This document shows positions 7,697 through 16,311 of a DNA stretch of 64,000 bases, piece by piece; the stretch's first letter is position 1, and each line of letters starts with the position of its first letter. The notes below the pieces were generated by a model. That model had not been told where the DNA came from. It saw only the letters and a program-made list of their open reading frames with translations, and made no database searches. The position numbers were made by a program, and so were the translations under genes. Location of the stretch: NCBI GenBank assembly GCA_017626555.1, contig JAGAIM010000129.1:1-64000 (forward strand). The letters run 5' to 3'. Source of the DNA: Bacteroidales bacterium. Lineage in GTDB: Bacteria; Bacteroidota; Bacteroidia; Bacteroidales; UBA932.

Positions 7697-8152
7697 TTAG
7701 TTGTTGTCTTCCATTTCCAGAGTGATCATCTGGGCTATGTCGATCGTTGTCTCCAGTCTGCTCAGATAGGCAAGGTATTTAGTTCCTTCAAGTGCTTCCT
7801 GCGGATCTGTAATTGCCTTTCCGTCAGCATCATATCCATAGATTTCGCGGTTGAAGAGCGATATGCATATCGCAACGGATGCTGCGGCTGTGATTGTCCC
7901 CCATATTATCCTGCGTATGCTCATCTTACGGACGGATCCGTTGGTTGTGTGCTGTCCGGTGCCGGAAGGGCTGTATGTCATAGAAGCAGCGTCATCCATT
8001 CCGCAGAGCATCACTTTCACCGCCCTCAGATCAGCCGGAATATCCTTCGCGAGTCTGAAATATTTCCTCAGCACCTGCTCTTCACCGGCAGACGTTTCTC
8101 CGTCGAAGTATCTGTCGCAGAGTGCGCGTATCTTATTCATATCATATTCCAT
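7697..8152 (-). CDS. Likely membrane-bound anti-sigma factor
   Basis: This 151-residue protein has a soluble N-terminal part (about residues 1-75) containing the MNKIRALCDRYFDGETSAGEE stretch typical of short Bacteroidota anti-sigma-like proteins. One transmembrane segment follows (about 80-100, IIWGTITAAASVAICISLF), then a short outer domain. Two starts are possible. The ATG at 8152 is preceded by AAGGAGA at good spacing and overlaps the end of the sigma gene by 11 bp, so I prefer it to the in-frame ATG at 8140. Overlap with an ECF sigma factor and the topology suggest it holds the sigma factor at the membrane. The family was not identified with certainty. Confidence 0.65.
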   Translation of the reverse strand: MEYDMNKIRALCDRYFDGETSAGEEQVLRKYFRLAKDIPADLRAVKVMLCGMDDAASMTYSPSGTGQHTTNGSVRKMSIRRIIWGTITAAASVAICISLFNREIYGYDADGKAITDPQEALEGTKYLAYLSRLETTIDIAQMITLEMEDNN

Positions 8153-8627
8153 AACCGATCTCCTTTTCTATTATTTCTCTGAGTGCCTTCCGGCCTCTGG
8201 AAAGTATTGTCCTTACATTTGTCTCGTCCGTTTCGAGGATATCTGCGAGTTCTTTGTTGGAGTATCCTTCTATATCTTTCAGATGGACGGCCAGTCTTTG
8301 TCGTTCCGGCAGTTTCGACAAGGCTTTGTGGACTATCTGCCGGTCGTTCCACCTGTCGGGATTCTTTTCGTCGGGTATATCCGGAATCTTCGGTGTCGTC
8401 TCTTTCCGTCGCCTTATCCTGTCGATGCAGGCGTTCCTCACGGCTTTTGCCAGAAATGAATCTATGTTCCTTACATCTTCGAGACTTTCCTGACGGCGCA
8501 GTATCCTTTCGGCCACATCCTGCATCATATCCTGAGCCTCATCGCTTCTTCCGAGGATGCTGCAGGCCAGCCTGAACATAAAGTCCAGCCGTTTCTGTCC
8601 GAATATGTTTCTTCCGTTAAGTTCCAT
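8142..8627 (-). CDS. ECF-type RNA polymerase sigma factor
   Basis: The 161-residue protein has the two-domain layout of extracytoplasmic-function sigma factors. Region 2 is around residues 13-80, including DEAQDMMQDVAERIL and FLAKAVRNACIDRIRRRK; a short linker follows, then region 4 (about 100-150) with LPERQRLAVHLKDIEGYSNK and the helix-turn-helix ETDETNVRTILSRGRKAL. It directs RNA polymerase to a small regulon, presumably including its own operon. It is the first gene of a four-gene unit with a membrane protein, an outer-membrane barrel and a DUF4252 protein. A TACATTTG -7 box lies 19 bp upstream. Confidence 0.9.
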   Translation of the reverse strand: MELNGRNIFGQKRLDFMFRLACSILGRSDEAQDMMQDVAERILRRQESLEDVRNIDSFLAKAVRNACIDRIRRRKETTPKIPDIPDEKNPDRWNDRQIVHKALSKLPERQRLAVHLKDIEGYSNKELADILETDETNVRTILSRGRKALREIIEKEIGYGI

Positions 8628-8645
8628 TTCTGCCTATATGACGCA

Positions 8646-8653
8646 CAAATGTA
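8646..8653 (-). promoter_or_regulatory. Probable -7 element upstream of the sigma factor gene
   Basis: TACATTTG on the minus strand matches TAnnTTTG and lies 19 bp upstream of the start codon. No exact -33 TTTG is found at the right distance. An ECF-dependent promoter could also exist here. Confidence 0.5.
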
Positions 8654-8807
8654 CAAAATGTGTCACGAAAAATGGAGTTATTTTTGAGGGTGGAGGGTAA
8701 GTTGCTGTGCTTCAGGGGATTGCGTAAACTGCGTGCAGGGCAAAGGGGAGCACGTGGCAAAGGTAAGTGGCTGATGTGCAGGATGATATCCTCTGCGGGC
8801 GGGGCTG

Positions 8808-9995
8808 TCACGGTCGTTGGTAGATGCGCAGGCCGAATTCGGGAACTATGCTCATCAGGTGGTCGAAAATGTCCGACTGCTTGCGTTCGAATGATGCCCA
8901 GGCCTTGTCATTGATGAAAAAATATACATAGACAGGAATACCGTAAGGGGTGGCCTCCTTCTGGGTGACTATCAGGTCGAGAGAGGCATTGACATCAGGA
9001 TGATTCCTCAGATAGAGTTCTGTATATGTCCTGAACAGGCGTATGTTTTCTATGCCTCCCTCCGGCAGACGACCTTCGGGAAGGGTACGTCTCCAGCCAT
9101 CCATCACAGGTATGGCCTTGCAGATGTCGGCGATCATATCCTGGCTGCAGACCTCGAGGCTGGTGACATCGATGAATATGGATTTGTCTGCCCGGCGGCC
9201 TCCGCTTTCCTGCATTCCGCGCCAGTTCTTGAACGGCGTGCTGACGAGGGTATAAGGGGGAATCATAGTGAGGGTGTTGTCCCAGTTACGTACCTTGACG
9301 GTGTTGAGGGTGATCTCTTCGACAGTCCCGTTGGCACTTCCGTCCGGCATCTGTATCCAGTCTCCTATGCGGATCATCCTGTTCTGTGACAATTGCACTC
9401 CGGCAACGAATCCGAGGATGCTGTCCTTGAATATGAGCATCAGCACGGCGGCGGAGGCTCCAAGTCCCGTAAGCAGTACGGTGGGAGACTTGTCGATCAG
9501 CACAGCGGTTATTATTATGCCTCCGACGAAATAAAGTATTACCTGCAGCCCCTGTACAAGGCCTTGAAGGGGATGGCTGCGGTTCTTGTCGGTGGTTCTG
9601 TAGAAGTCCAGAAATGCCAGCAGCATAGAGTTACCTATCATAATCATCACTATGAGCATATATATGATGTCGGCTCTGTGGAGAAGCCTGATTATGCCGG
9701 CATCCTTCTCAAAAGCGATGTATGGAAGGAAATACAGTATAAGGCCCGGAACCAGCAGGAGCAGGTGATGTCCTATCCGGCGCTTCACCAGAAAAGGATG
9801 CCATTTTGAGCGGCGGAGTCTTGCGCTATGAGTGGTTACACTTCTGAATATGCTCTGTATGAGCCAGTTGGTTCCTATCCCGATAAGGATCATCAGGATT
9901 ATGAGCACACTTGTACTGAGAAAACCTGCAATGTCGGCGCTGATTTGGAGCCTGTCCGTCAGAAATTGTTCCGACCAATTCACTATATTTGTCAT
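8808..9995 (-). CDS. Mechanosensitive ion channel, MscS superfamily (YbdG-like)
   Basis: The 395-residue inner-membrane protein has about five hydrophobic segments in its first 190 residues. The conserved MscS core then follows: GASAAVLMLIFKDSILGFV as the pore-lining helix and NRMIRIGDWI leading to the beta domain, continuing with GTVEEITLNTVKVRNWDN. A C-terminal cytoplasmic domain completes it. Channels of this type open when membrane tension rises and release solutes after osmotic downshift. The insert rich in charged residues after the beta domain resembles the YbdG/MscM branch. It stands alone, divergent from the radical SAM gene at 10088, and the 92-bp gap must hold both promoters. Confidence 0.88.
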   Translation of the reverse strand: MTNIVNWSEQFLTDRLQISADIAGFLSTSVLIILMILIGIGTNWLIQSIFRSVTTHSARLRRSKWHPFLVKRRIGHHLLLLVPGLILYFLPYIAFEKDAGIIRLLHRADIIYMLIVMIMIGNSMLLAFLDFYRTTDKNRSHPLQGLVQGLQVILYFVGGIIITAVLIDKSPTVLLTGLGASAAVLMLIFKDSILGFVAGVQLSQNRMIRIGDWIQMPDGSANGTVEEITLNTVKVRNWDNTLTMIPPYTLVSTPFKNWRGMQESGGRRADKSIFIDVTSLEVCSQDMIADICKAIPVMDGWRRTLPEGRLPEGGIENIRLFRTYTELYLRNHPDVNASLDLIVTQKEATPYGIPVYVYFFINDKAWASFERKQSDIFDHLMSIVPEFGLRIYQRP

Positions 9996-10087
9996 TTCAT
10001 ATCAATTTTCCCCATCATATCTCAATATTTATGCAAATTGCGGAAGTATTTTGTGCCCTTTGCCGTTAATATATACAAAGAAAAAAG

Positions 10088-10717
10088 ATGAAAGATCAGA
10101 TCAGTGCTCCGGTATCGGCTATTTCGCGCCATCGCATAGGTATAGATGGCGAAGGGATCACCACTTTGGTAGTGTTCCATTCCTGCCCTTTACGTTGCCG
10201 CTGGTGTCTGAATCCCCAGACCTGGCGCGAGGGCTCGACCTTCAGGATGATGACTCCGCAGCAACTTATGGTGAGCGTGCAGATGGATGATATTTATTTT
10301 CAGGCCACAGGCGGAGGTGTGACATTCGGCGGCGGAGAACCTGCGCTCAGAAGCCGGTTCATCGAAGAGTTCCGCAGGATTGCCCCGAAGCAGTGGAAGA
10401 TCAATATCGAGACCTCTATCAATGTTCCCGTAGAGCATATCGAAAGACTGATACAGGTGACAGACGAATTTGTCATCGACATCAAGGATATGGATCCGGC
10501 CATATATGAGGAATATACCGGGCAGACAAATGAAAAGGTTATCGCGAATCTGAGGTTTCTTGCTGAAAATGGCGTGGCGGACAGATGTCTGATAAGGGTG
10601 CCTATGATTCCGGAATATAATTCCGAGAATGACCGTCAGAATAGTATAACTGCTCTTAAAGCGCTGGGTTTCAATAGATTTGATGTTTTTGAATACAAAA
10701 AAGACATTAACAAATAG
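10088..10717 (+). CDS. Radical SAM protein, glycyl-radical-activase-like
   Basis: The 209-residue protein carries the radical SAM cluster motif CPLRCRWC (CX3CX2C, about residues 37-44), followed by a GGGVTFGGGEP glycine-rich SAM-binding stretch. This form is typical of pyruvate-formate-lyase activating enzymes. IETSINVP and VIDIKDMDP match later strands of the partial TIM barrel. It is short and lacks the extra ferredoxin-like cluster insert of many activases. No glycyl-radical enzyme is nearby. Instead a Cys-rich membrane protein follows 8 bp downstream, so that protein may be its partner or substrate. The reaction is unknown. Confidence 0.82.
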   Translation: MKDQISAPVSAISRHRIGIDGEGITTLVVFHSCPLRCRWCLNPQTWREGSTFRMMTPQQLMVSVQMDDIYFQATGGGVTFGGGEPALRSRFIEEFRRIAPKQWKINIETSINVPVEHIERLIQVTDEFVIDIKDMDPAIYEEYTGQTNEKVIANLRFLAENGVADRCLIRVPMIPEYNSENDRQNSITALKALGFNRFDVFEYKKDINK

Positions 10718-10725
10718 ATACGATT

Positions 10726-11511
10726 ATGGAAAGAGGAAAAAGAATCTGCAGCGTCCTCAAGGATGTGAGGAAAAAGATTGCGGAAGAAAATGAGATCGAG
10801 TATGTTACAAGCGAATGTCAGCACAAGGGTGACTGCGCCGGTACCTGTCCGAAATGTGAGGCGGAGGTGCGTTACCTGGAGTCGCAACTAGCGCGTCGAA
10901 GAATGGCAGGACGTACCGTGCGTCTTGCGGGCATATCATTGGGTATCGCTGCTGTGGCTCCGGCGCTTGTCTCCTGCGATAAAGGTTACGTGGCTGTTGA
11001 CGGGGAAATGGAACCGCCTTTAAGTGGCGACCCTGTAATCCCAAATAATGTGCAACTTGGGGAAAATCTCATTTTCGACCTCATCCCGGCAGAGGAATTC
11101 ATTCCTCGCTTCTCAAATGGAGGCTGGGTGGAGGCCGGGATTTATGATGTCTATCCGGACGGTCGTACGGGGAATGAGATTATGTCATCAATAGATGGAT
11201 ATGTTGCACGGATGTATGCTGTAAAGTCGGAAGACAGCGTCAAGGAATATATATCAAGCAATGCTGATCCGGAACTTCGTGAATTTGTTATGCATAAGTT
11301 TACATATCTTTCATACGGCAATAATCTTATCATCGGTCAGAATCCTGGCCTGACAATCGCATCGATCAATGACGAGGAAATGGTATGTTATGGAGATGTA
11401 TTTTCACGTCACGCCTCTCCGGATGCCTTCCTCGGCAAGTATGTATTCAAGCGGGTTGACGAGGAAACTGTAGCGCAATGGGATGCCGAATATGTAACGC
11501 CAAGGGAATAA
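10726..11511 (+). CDS. Cys-rich N-terminal domain protein with membrane anchor, partner of the radical SAM enzyme
   Basis: The 261-residue protein has three parts. Residues 1-60 are polar and contain C8, C31, C37, C41 and C44, the last four as CX5CX3CX2C in a CQHKGDCAGTCPKCE block likely to bind metal or an Fe-S cluster. Residues about 65-83 form one hydrophobic segment ending at C84 in a lipobox-like LVSC. Residues 85-261 form an acidic domain I do not recognise. An N-terminal 60-residue domain ahead of a lipobox is unusual. The gene sits 8 bp after a radical SAM gene and is followed by a terminator, so the two form a compact operon. Confidence 0.6.
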   Translation: MERGKRICSVLKDVRKKIAEENEIEYVTSECQHKGDCAGTCPKCEAEVRYLESQLARRRMAGRTVRLAGISLGIAAVAPALVSCDKGYVAVDGEMEPPLSGDPVIPNNVQLGENLIFDLIPAEEFIPRFSNGGWVEAGIYDVYPDGRTGNEIMSSIDGYVARMYAVKSEDSVKEYISSNADPELREFVMHKFTYLSYGNNLIIGQNPGLTIASINDEEMVCYGDVFSRHASPDAFLGKYVFKRVDEETVAQWDAEYVTPRE

Positions 11512-11547
11512 AACACCCGTGAAATTGTCGTTTTTGAAACATCTTTC

Positions 11548-11577
11548 AGCCCCGTACCACCAGGTGCGGGGCTTTGT
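11548..11577 (+). terminator. Rho-independent terminator of the radical SAM operon
   Basis: An 11-bp stem (AGCCCCGTACC with GGTGCGGGGCT, one G-T wobble) around an ACCA loop is followed by TTGTTGT. It lies 36 bp after the stop of the Cys-rich protein gene. Confidence 0.7.
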
Positions 11578-11702
11578 TGTCACCACATTCGTAAAAGACG
11601 GTGTATTTGTTAAAGTGTTGAATATTAATAATATATAAAATTGTATTCCCGTTCCCAGTCCACTTCTTCCCCCACGTGAGATCATTTTAAGATTAGATTT
11701 AT

Positions 11703-11710
11703 TACATTTG
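11703..11710 (+). promoter_or_regulatory. Probable -7 element of the GH30 locus
   Basis: TACATTTG matches TAnnTTTG. It would give a leader of roughly 75-80 nt before the SusC start at 11795, usual for SusC genes. No exact -33 box is present, which would fit activator-dependent expression. Confidence 0.5.
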
Positions 11711-11794
11711 TTTTGATAAAGTGTCCGTAGCAGGGCGCAGACCGTGAAAGACACACATACTAACCAATTAATACTAACAACTAAATTCTACCGT

Positions 11795-14785
11795 ATGAGA
11801 AAATATCTGACTATGGTGGTGCTGCTACTTATGAGCATTTCAGTGTTCGCCCAGCAGCATTCTGTAAAAGGTACGGTGGTTGACCAGAACGGACAGCCGA
11901 TAATCGGAATGACCGTAATGGAGCAAGGTACCCAGAACGGTACCACCACTGACATTGATGGTAATTATCAGATCACTGTTTCCTCGGGGGGGGCAGTACT
12001 GGAGTTCACCGCACTTGGCTACAAGACTGTCGTCGAGCAGGTAGCAAACCGCTCTGTCATCGACGTTGAATCTGCAGAAGAGGCAATGGTTCTTGATGCA
12101 GTCGTAGCCATCGGTTACGGTTCGGTTCGCAAGAAGGACCTCACCACAGCCGTTTCAACAGTTTCGACAGAGGATGTGAAACTCCGTCCTGTGACAGAGG
12201 CTTCAGGATTCATCCAGGGTAAGGTTGCCGGTGTGACCGTGCAGCAGACAAGCGGCCAGCCGGGCAGCGGTATGACAATCCGTGTCCGTGGTGCATCTTC
12301 AATCGCATCTTCAAACGACCCTCTTTATGTTGTGGATGGCGTTCCTGTAGGTACAGGTAGTTATGCAATCGCTTACCTCTCTCCTCAGGATATCGAGTCA
12401 ATGCAGATCCTCAAGGATGCTTCTTCAGCAGCGATCTATGGTTCACGTGCTGCCAACGGTGTCGTTCTCATCACTACCAAGCAGGGTAAGAAGAGCAAGG
12501 GACCTCAGGTCAACTTCAGTGCATACGTGGGTCTTCAGGACGTGCGCAGGTCATACGAAGTGCTCAATACTTCCGAGTATCTCGACCTTATGGATGAACT
12601 CGGATCTTCTGCATTCTCTTATCCTGGAGACGCAAGAGCAGAACTCAAAGACCAGACAGACTGGTTCGAGGAGACATATCAGACAGGTGTGACTCAGAAC
12701 TATCAGATTTCTGTGTCGAATGCAAATGACAAGATGAGGTATTATGTAGGTGCCGGTTATTCTGATGAGCAGGGTGTGCTTTCTTCAGCATTCAACAAGC
12801 GTATCAATGTGAAGGCCAATGCAGAATCAGACCTTTATGACTGGCTTACAGTGGGTACCAACCTTGCCTACTCTCACTACAAGAACAACGGTATCATCTC
12901 AGGTACAGGTTCAAACCGTGCAGGTGTCGTTATGGCTGTGATCAACACTCCTACATACGCTCCGGTTTATGATGAAAACGGTGTGTTCTATACAAAATTC
13001 TATGGAGCCAACCTCACCACTCCTCTTGAGAACGTAGCACGTACCAAGGACAATTACACTCAGACAGACCGTATGCTCCTCACTGGTTATGCTCAGATCA
13101 ACTTCACAAAGAACTTCAACTTCAAGTCAACTGTCTCTATGGACAGAAGATGGGTTCACAGTTACTCTTTCCTTGATCCGCAGACCACATCCTACGGACG
13201 TGAGCAGAACGGTACAGCATCTTCAGAAAGAAGCGACGATATGAGAATGGTGTATGACAACATCTTCACATATAATGACACTTGGGGCGGCAAGCACAAT
13301 TTCGAGGCAATGGCCGGTACTTCTGCCACTACTTCAAGATGGGAGAACCTTTGGGCTGAGAGAAGCAACTTCTCTGATGAGAACTGGGAGGCTATCTTCG
13401 GTCTGAACGGTGGTAACAAGGGCGGACTCAGAGGACAGTCGCAAGGCTTCTCGGAGTGGGCTATTATGTCATATCTCGGACGTGTTTCATACAACTACGA
13501 CAGCAAGTACTATTTGACCGTGAACTTCCGTGCTGACGGTTCTTCAAAACTTGCTCCTGGCAACCGCTGGGGCTATTTCCCATCTGCATCAGCCGCTTGG
13601 CGTATCTCAGGTGAGGAGTTTATGAGCGACGTTACCTGGATCAACGACCTCAAACTCCGCGTCGGCTGGGGACAGCAGGGTAACCAGTCCGGACTCGGTG
13701 ACTATGCGTGGGTACAGCGCTATGGTATGAATTACTATGACTGGACAGAGGAAGACTACGCTTTTGCAACTCCTACAGTCGGAGGACAAAGCAACATCGG
13801 TAACAAGGAACTTTCTTGGGAGACTACAACCCAGACTAACGTAGGAATCGACTGGTCTATGTTCAACAGCAGACTCGTTGTTACTATCGACGGTTATTAC
13901 AAATATACCAAGGACCTCCTGATGAATGTCCCTCTTCCTTCTCCATATCCTAACATCTACCGCAATGAGGGTGAGATGTCAAACTGGGGTCTCGAACTCG
14001 CGATCAGTTCTGTGAACTTCGAGAAGAAGGACTTCACTTGGACAACTGATTTCAACATCTCGATGAACCGTAACAGACTTGAGTCTCTCGATCTTAAGAC
14101 AGTTTATTACTATACACAGACATCCGAGATGTTCAGCGACTACTGTATCAGGATGACTCCTGGTCAGCCTCTCTCGATGTTCTGGGGCTATAAGGCTCTC
14201 GGAGTGGATCCTGAGACAGGTATGATAATGTACGAGGACTATAACAAAGACGGCAAGATCAACAATTCCGACAAGCAGTATATAGGTAATGCCAACCCTC
14301 TCTTCACAGGTGGTATGACCAATACATTGAGTTGGAAAGGCCTCAGCCTGAGCGTCTTGATGACCGCTTCTGTAGGAAATGACATCTACAATGCTTCCAA
14401 GATAGATATGATGTCGATGCTTACCGGTGCCAACCAGATCAAGGATGTGGTTCGTCGTTGGAGAGTTCCAGGTATGATTACAGATGTCCCTAAGGCAGGT
14501 GAGGTTGATAATCTCAAGACTTCATCAAGGTGGATCGAGGACGGATCATATCTCAAGATCAAGAATATAACTCTTGCATACGATATCAAGCATCCTGCAC
14601 TCAAGAGGGCTAATATTGCGCGTATCCAGCCATATATTACCCTTGACAATATGATTACCTTTACCAAGTATTCAGGATATGACCCTGAAATGAGCCAATA
14701 CACAAGCGCAACTTCAATGGGAGTTGACTGGGGTACTTATCCTTGTGTAAGAAGCGTGGTGTTCGGTGTTAACATAGATTTCTAA
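11795..14785 (+). CDS. susC: SusC/RagA-family TonB-dependent outer-membrane transporter (GH30 locus)
   Basis: This 996-residue transporter starts at MRKYLTMVVLL, which gives a clean signal peptide ending VFAQ; an in-frame ATG 51 bp earlier would put a polar stretch before it. Residues about 25-105 are the carboxypeptidase-like domain (GTVVDQNGQPIIGMTV). The plug domain follows (VVAIGYGSVRKKDLT to NGVVLITTKQG), then the barrel to a final phenylalanine. With the SusD lipoprotein that starts 5 bp later it imports oligosaccharides in a TonB-dependent way. The neighbouring GH30 enzyme points to beta-1,6-linked glucan or a related polymer. A G8 run at 11986-11993 lies in frame within codons 64-67. 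Confidence 0.95.
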   Translation: MRKYLTMVVLLLMSISVFAQQHSVKGTVVDQNGQPIIGMTVMEQGTQNGTTTDIDGNYQITVSSGGAVLEFTALGYKTVVEQVANRSVIDVESAEEAMVLDAVVAIGYGSVRKKDLTTAVSTVSTEDVKLRPVTEASGFIQGKVAGVTVQQTSGQPGSGMTIRVRGASSIASSNDPLYVVDGVPVGTGSYAIAYLSPQDIESMQILKDASSAAIYGSRAANGVVLITTKQGKKSKGPQVNFSAYVGLQDVRRSYEVLNTSEYLDLMDELGSSAFSYPGDARAELKDQTDWFEETYQTGVTQNYQISVSNANDKMRYYVGAGYSDEQGVLSSAFNKRINVKANAESDLYDWLTVGTNLAYSHYKNNGIISGTGSNRAGVVMAVINTPTYAPVYDENGVFYTKFYGANLTTPLENVARTKDNYTQTDRMLLTGYAQINFTKNFNFKSTVSMDRRWVHSYSFLDPQTTSYGREQNGTASSERSDDMRMVYDNIFTYNDTWGGKHNFEAMAGTSATTSRWENLWAERSNFSDENWEAIFGLNGGNKGGLRGQSQGFSEWAIMSYLGRVSYNYDSKYYLTVNFRADGSSKLAPGNRWGYFPSASAAWRISGEEFMSDVTWINDLKLRVGWGQQGNQSGLGDYAWVQRYGMNYYDWTEEDYAFATPTVGGQSNIGNKELSWETTTQTNVGIDWSMFNSRLVVTIDGYYKYTKDLLMNVPLPSPYPNIYRNEGEMSNWGLELAISSVNFEKKDFTWTTDFNISMNRNRLESLDLKTVYYYTQTSEMFSDYCIRMTPGQPLSMFWGYKALGVDPETGMIMYEDYNKDGKINNSDKQYIGNANPLFTGGMTNTLSWKGLSLSVLMTASVGNDIYNASKIDMMSMLTGANQIKDVVRRWRVPGMITDVPKAGEVDNLKTSSRWIEDGSYLKIKNITLAYDIKHPALKRANIARIQPYITLDNMITFTKYSGYDPEMSQYTSATSMGVDWGTYPCVRSVVFGVNIDF
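11986..11993 (+). repeat. G8 homopolymer tract, in frame, near the start of susC
   Basis: Eight consecutive G residues read TCG GGG GGG G within the carboxypeptidase-like domain. A change of one base would stop translation early. It is among the two longest mononucleotide G/C tracts that I found; the other is the frameshifting G9 in the GH36 gene. Confidence 0.9.
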
Positions 14786-14790
14786 AGAGT

Positions 14791-16299
14791 ATGAAAAGTT
14801 TGAACAAGATATATTTTATTGCTTTTGTCCTCTTCGGACTTGTTTCCTGCAATCTGGATTATTTCCCGGTTACAGATTACAACGAGGGTAATGTGGAGGT
14901 TTCTGACGATTCAGGATCCCAGTATTCCACAAGAGAGGATATGGAAGGATTGAGAAACTCAATCTATAACAGTTGGGCAAAAGGTGTACAGGAATATGGA
15001 TATGAAGATTATCTTATCTACACCGAATGCCGTGCAGATAACGCATATTGCGGAACAAACACAGCCGAGATTATGGCAATCGAGGCAAACAAGCAGGATG
15101 CTGCCAACAAGAACGTGACCCGTGACTGGGATTATTATCTCGGACAGATGAAGAATGCAAATGACATCATCTACAACGTTGACAGAGTCAGGGAACTTGA
15201 TCCGTCTCTTACAGAAGAAGAGGCTCAGAGATGGAGCGCAGAGGCAAAATGCTGGAAGGCCTGGGCTCTTTTCCAGATGTCACGTCTTTGGGGACCGGTG
15301 CCTGTAATCAATACGATTCCACCTCCGATCACCTCAGAGAATGTCGAGGATGTTTATTTTGAATATTTCCCTAAGCAGGAGACTGTTGCTACAGTATATG
15401 CTCAACTTGTCGAGGATCTCAACTACGCTATCCAGTATGCACCGGATGTTGATCAGAGCAACAAGTTCGTCTTCACAAAGGCATTTGCAAAGGGACTCCT
15501 TGCACGTGTTTATGCTGAAGAGCCTATCCGTGACTGGAACAAGGTGGCTGAACTTTGTACATCCATCGAGAACGATTACGGTTACAGACTTTGTGACAAT
15601 TATGGTGATATGTGGGCGTATGATGAGAATGATGCTGTAAGAAACACAAGCGAGTCAATCTTCGAGGTTCAGTGGTCCAAGGCAAGCGGCAACTGGGTGT
15701 TTATGATGTTCCACAGGAATGCTTACAACCCTTCTGACAGTTATTCCTGGGCAAAGTGGGTGACTCCATCGAGAAACCTTATCGCAGCGTATGACGCTGA
15801 AGGCGATACAGAAAGAAAGAACACCTCTATCGTTATTGATCAGTGTACCTGGTCAAACTATTATCCTGACTACGAGTATGCATTTATGCACAAGGTTCCT
15901 ACCAATGCTTCATCCATCATCCTTATGCGTCTTGGTGAGATCAAACTTCTCCACGCTGAGGCTCTTGCCTGCCTTGGTGACCTTGCAGGTGCTACCAAAC
16001 TCGTGAACGAGATCAGGACACGTGCGAAGATCGACCCTATCAAGCAGCCTGCTTCACAGGATGATATGATTGATGCAGTCCTCCACGAGCGCCGCCTTGA
16101 ACTTGCATTCGAGGGACACCGTTTCTTCGACCTTGTCCGTCACGGTCTCGACAGAGTAAAGAAGGTTCACGATGCAATGAACGCTGAGGATCCTTACTGG
16201 CAGACAAGACTTCCTCTCACTCAGGAGTCCATCCTTATGCCGGTTCCTCAGACTGCTCTCGATGACAACCCTACACTTGTCCAGAACCCTGGATATTAA
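14791..16299 (+). CDS. susD: SusD/RagB-family surface glycan-binding lipoprotein (GH30 locus)
   Basis: This 502-residue lipoprotein has a signal peptide and lipobox LVSC (C20). The alpha-helical TPR-like scaffold of the SusD family is visible in the middle (WSAEAKCWKAWALFQMSRLWG and ALLARVYAEEP-like segments). The RagB/SusD C-terminal signature is LHERRLELAFEGHRFFDLVR. It forms the lid on the SusC barrel encoded 5 bp upstream and captures oligosaccharide at the cell surface. It is followed 12 bp later by the GH30 gene, so the four genes SusC-SusD-GH30-SGBP form one operon. Confidence 0.95.
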   Translation: MKSLNKIYFIAFVLFGLVSCNLDYFPVTDYNEGNVEVSDDSGSQYSTREDMEGLRNSIYNSWAKGVQEYGYEDYLIYTECRADNAYCGTNTAEIMAIEANKQDAANKNVTRDWDYYLGQMKNANDIIYNVDRVRELDPSLTEEEAQRWSAEAKCWKAWALFQMSRLWGPVPVINTIPPPITSENVEDVYFEYFPKQETVATVYAQLVEDLNYAIQYAPDVDQSNKFVFTKAFAKGLLARVYAEEPIRDWNKVAELCTSIENDYGYRLCDNYGDMWAYDENDAVRNTSESIFEVQWSKASGNWVFMMFHRNAYNPSDSYSWAKWVTPSRNLIAAYDAEGDTERKNTSIVIDQCTWSNYYPDYEYAFMHKVPTNASSIILMRLGEIKLLHAEALACLGDLAGATKLVNEIRTRAKIDPIKQPASQDDMIDAVLHERRLELAFEGHRFFDLVRHGLDRVKKVHDAMNAEDPYWQTRLPLTQESILMPVPQTALDDNPTLVQNPGY

Positions 16300-16311
16300 T
16301 AGTTTGGCGTT

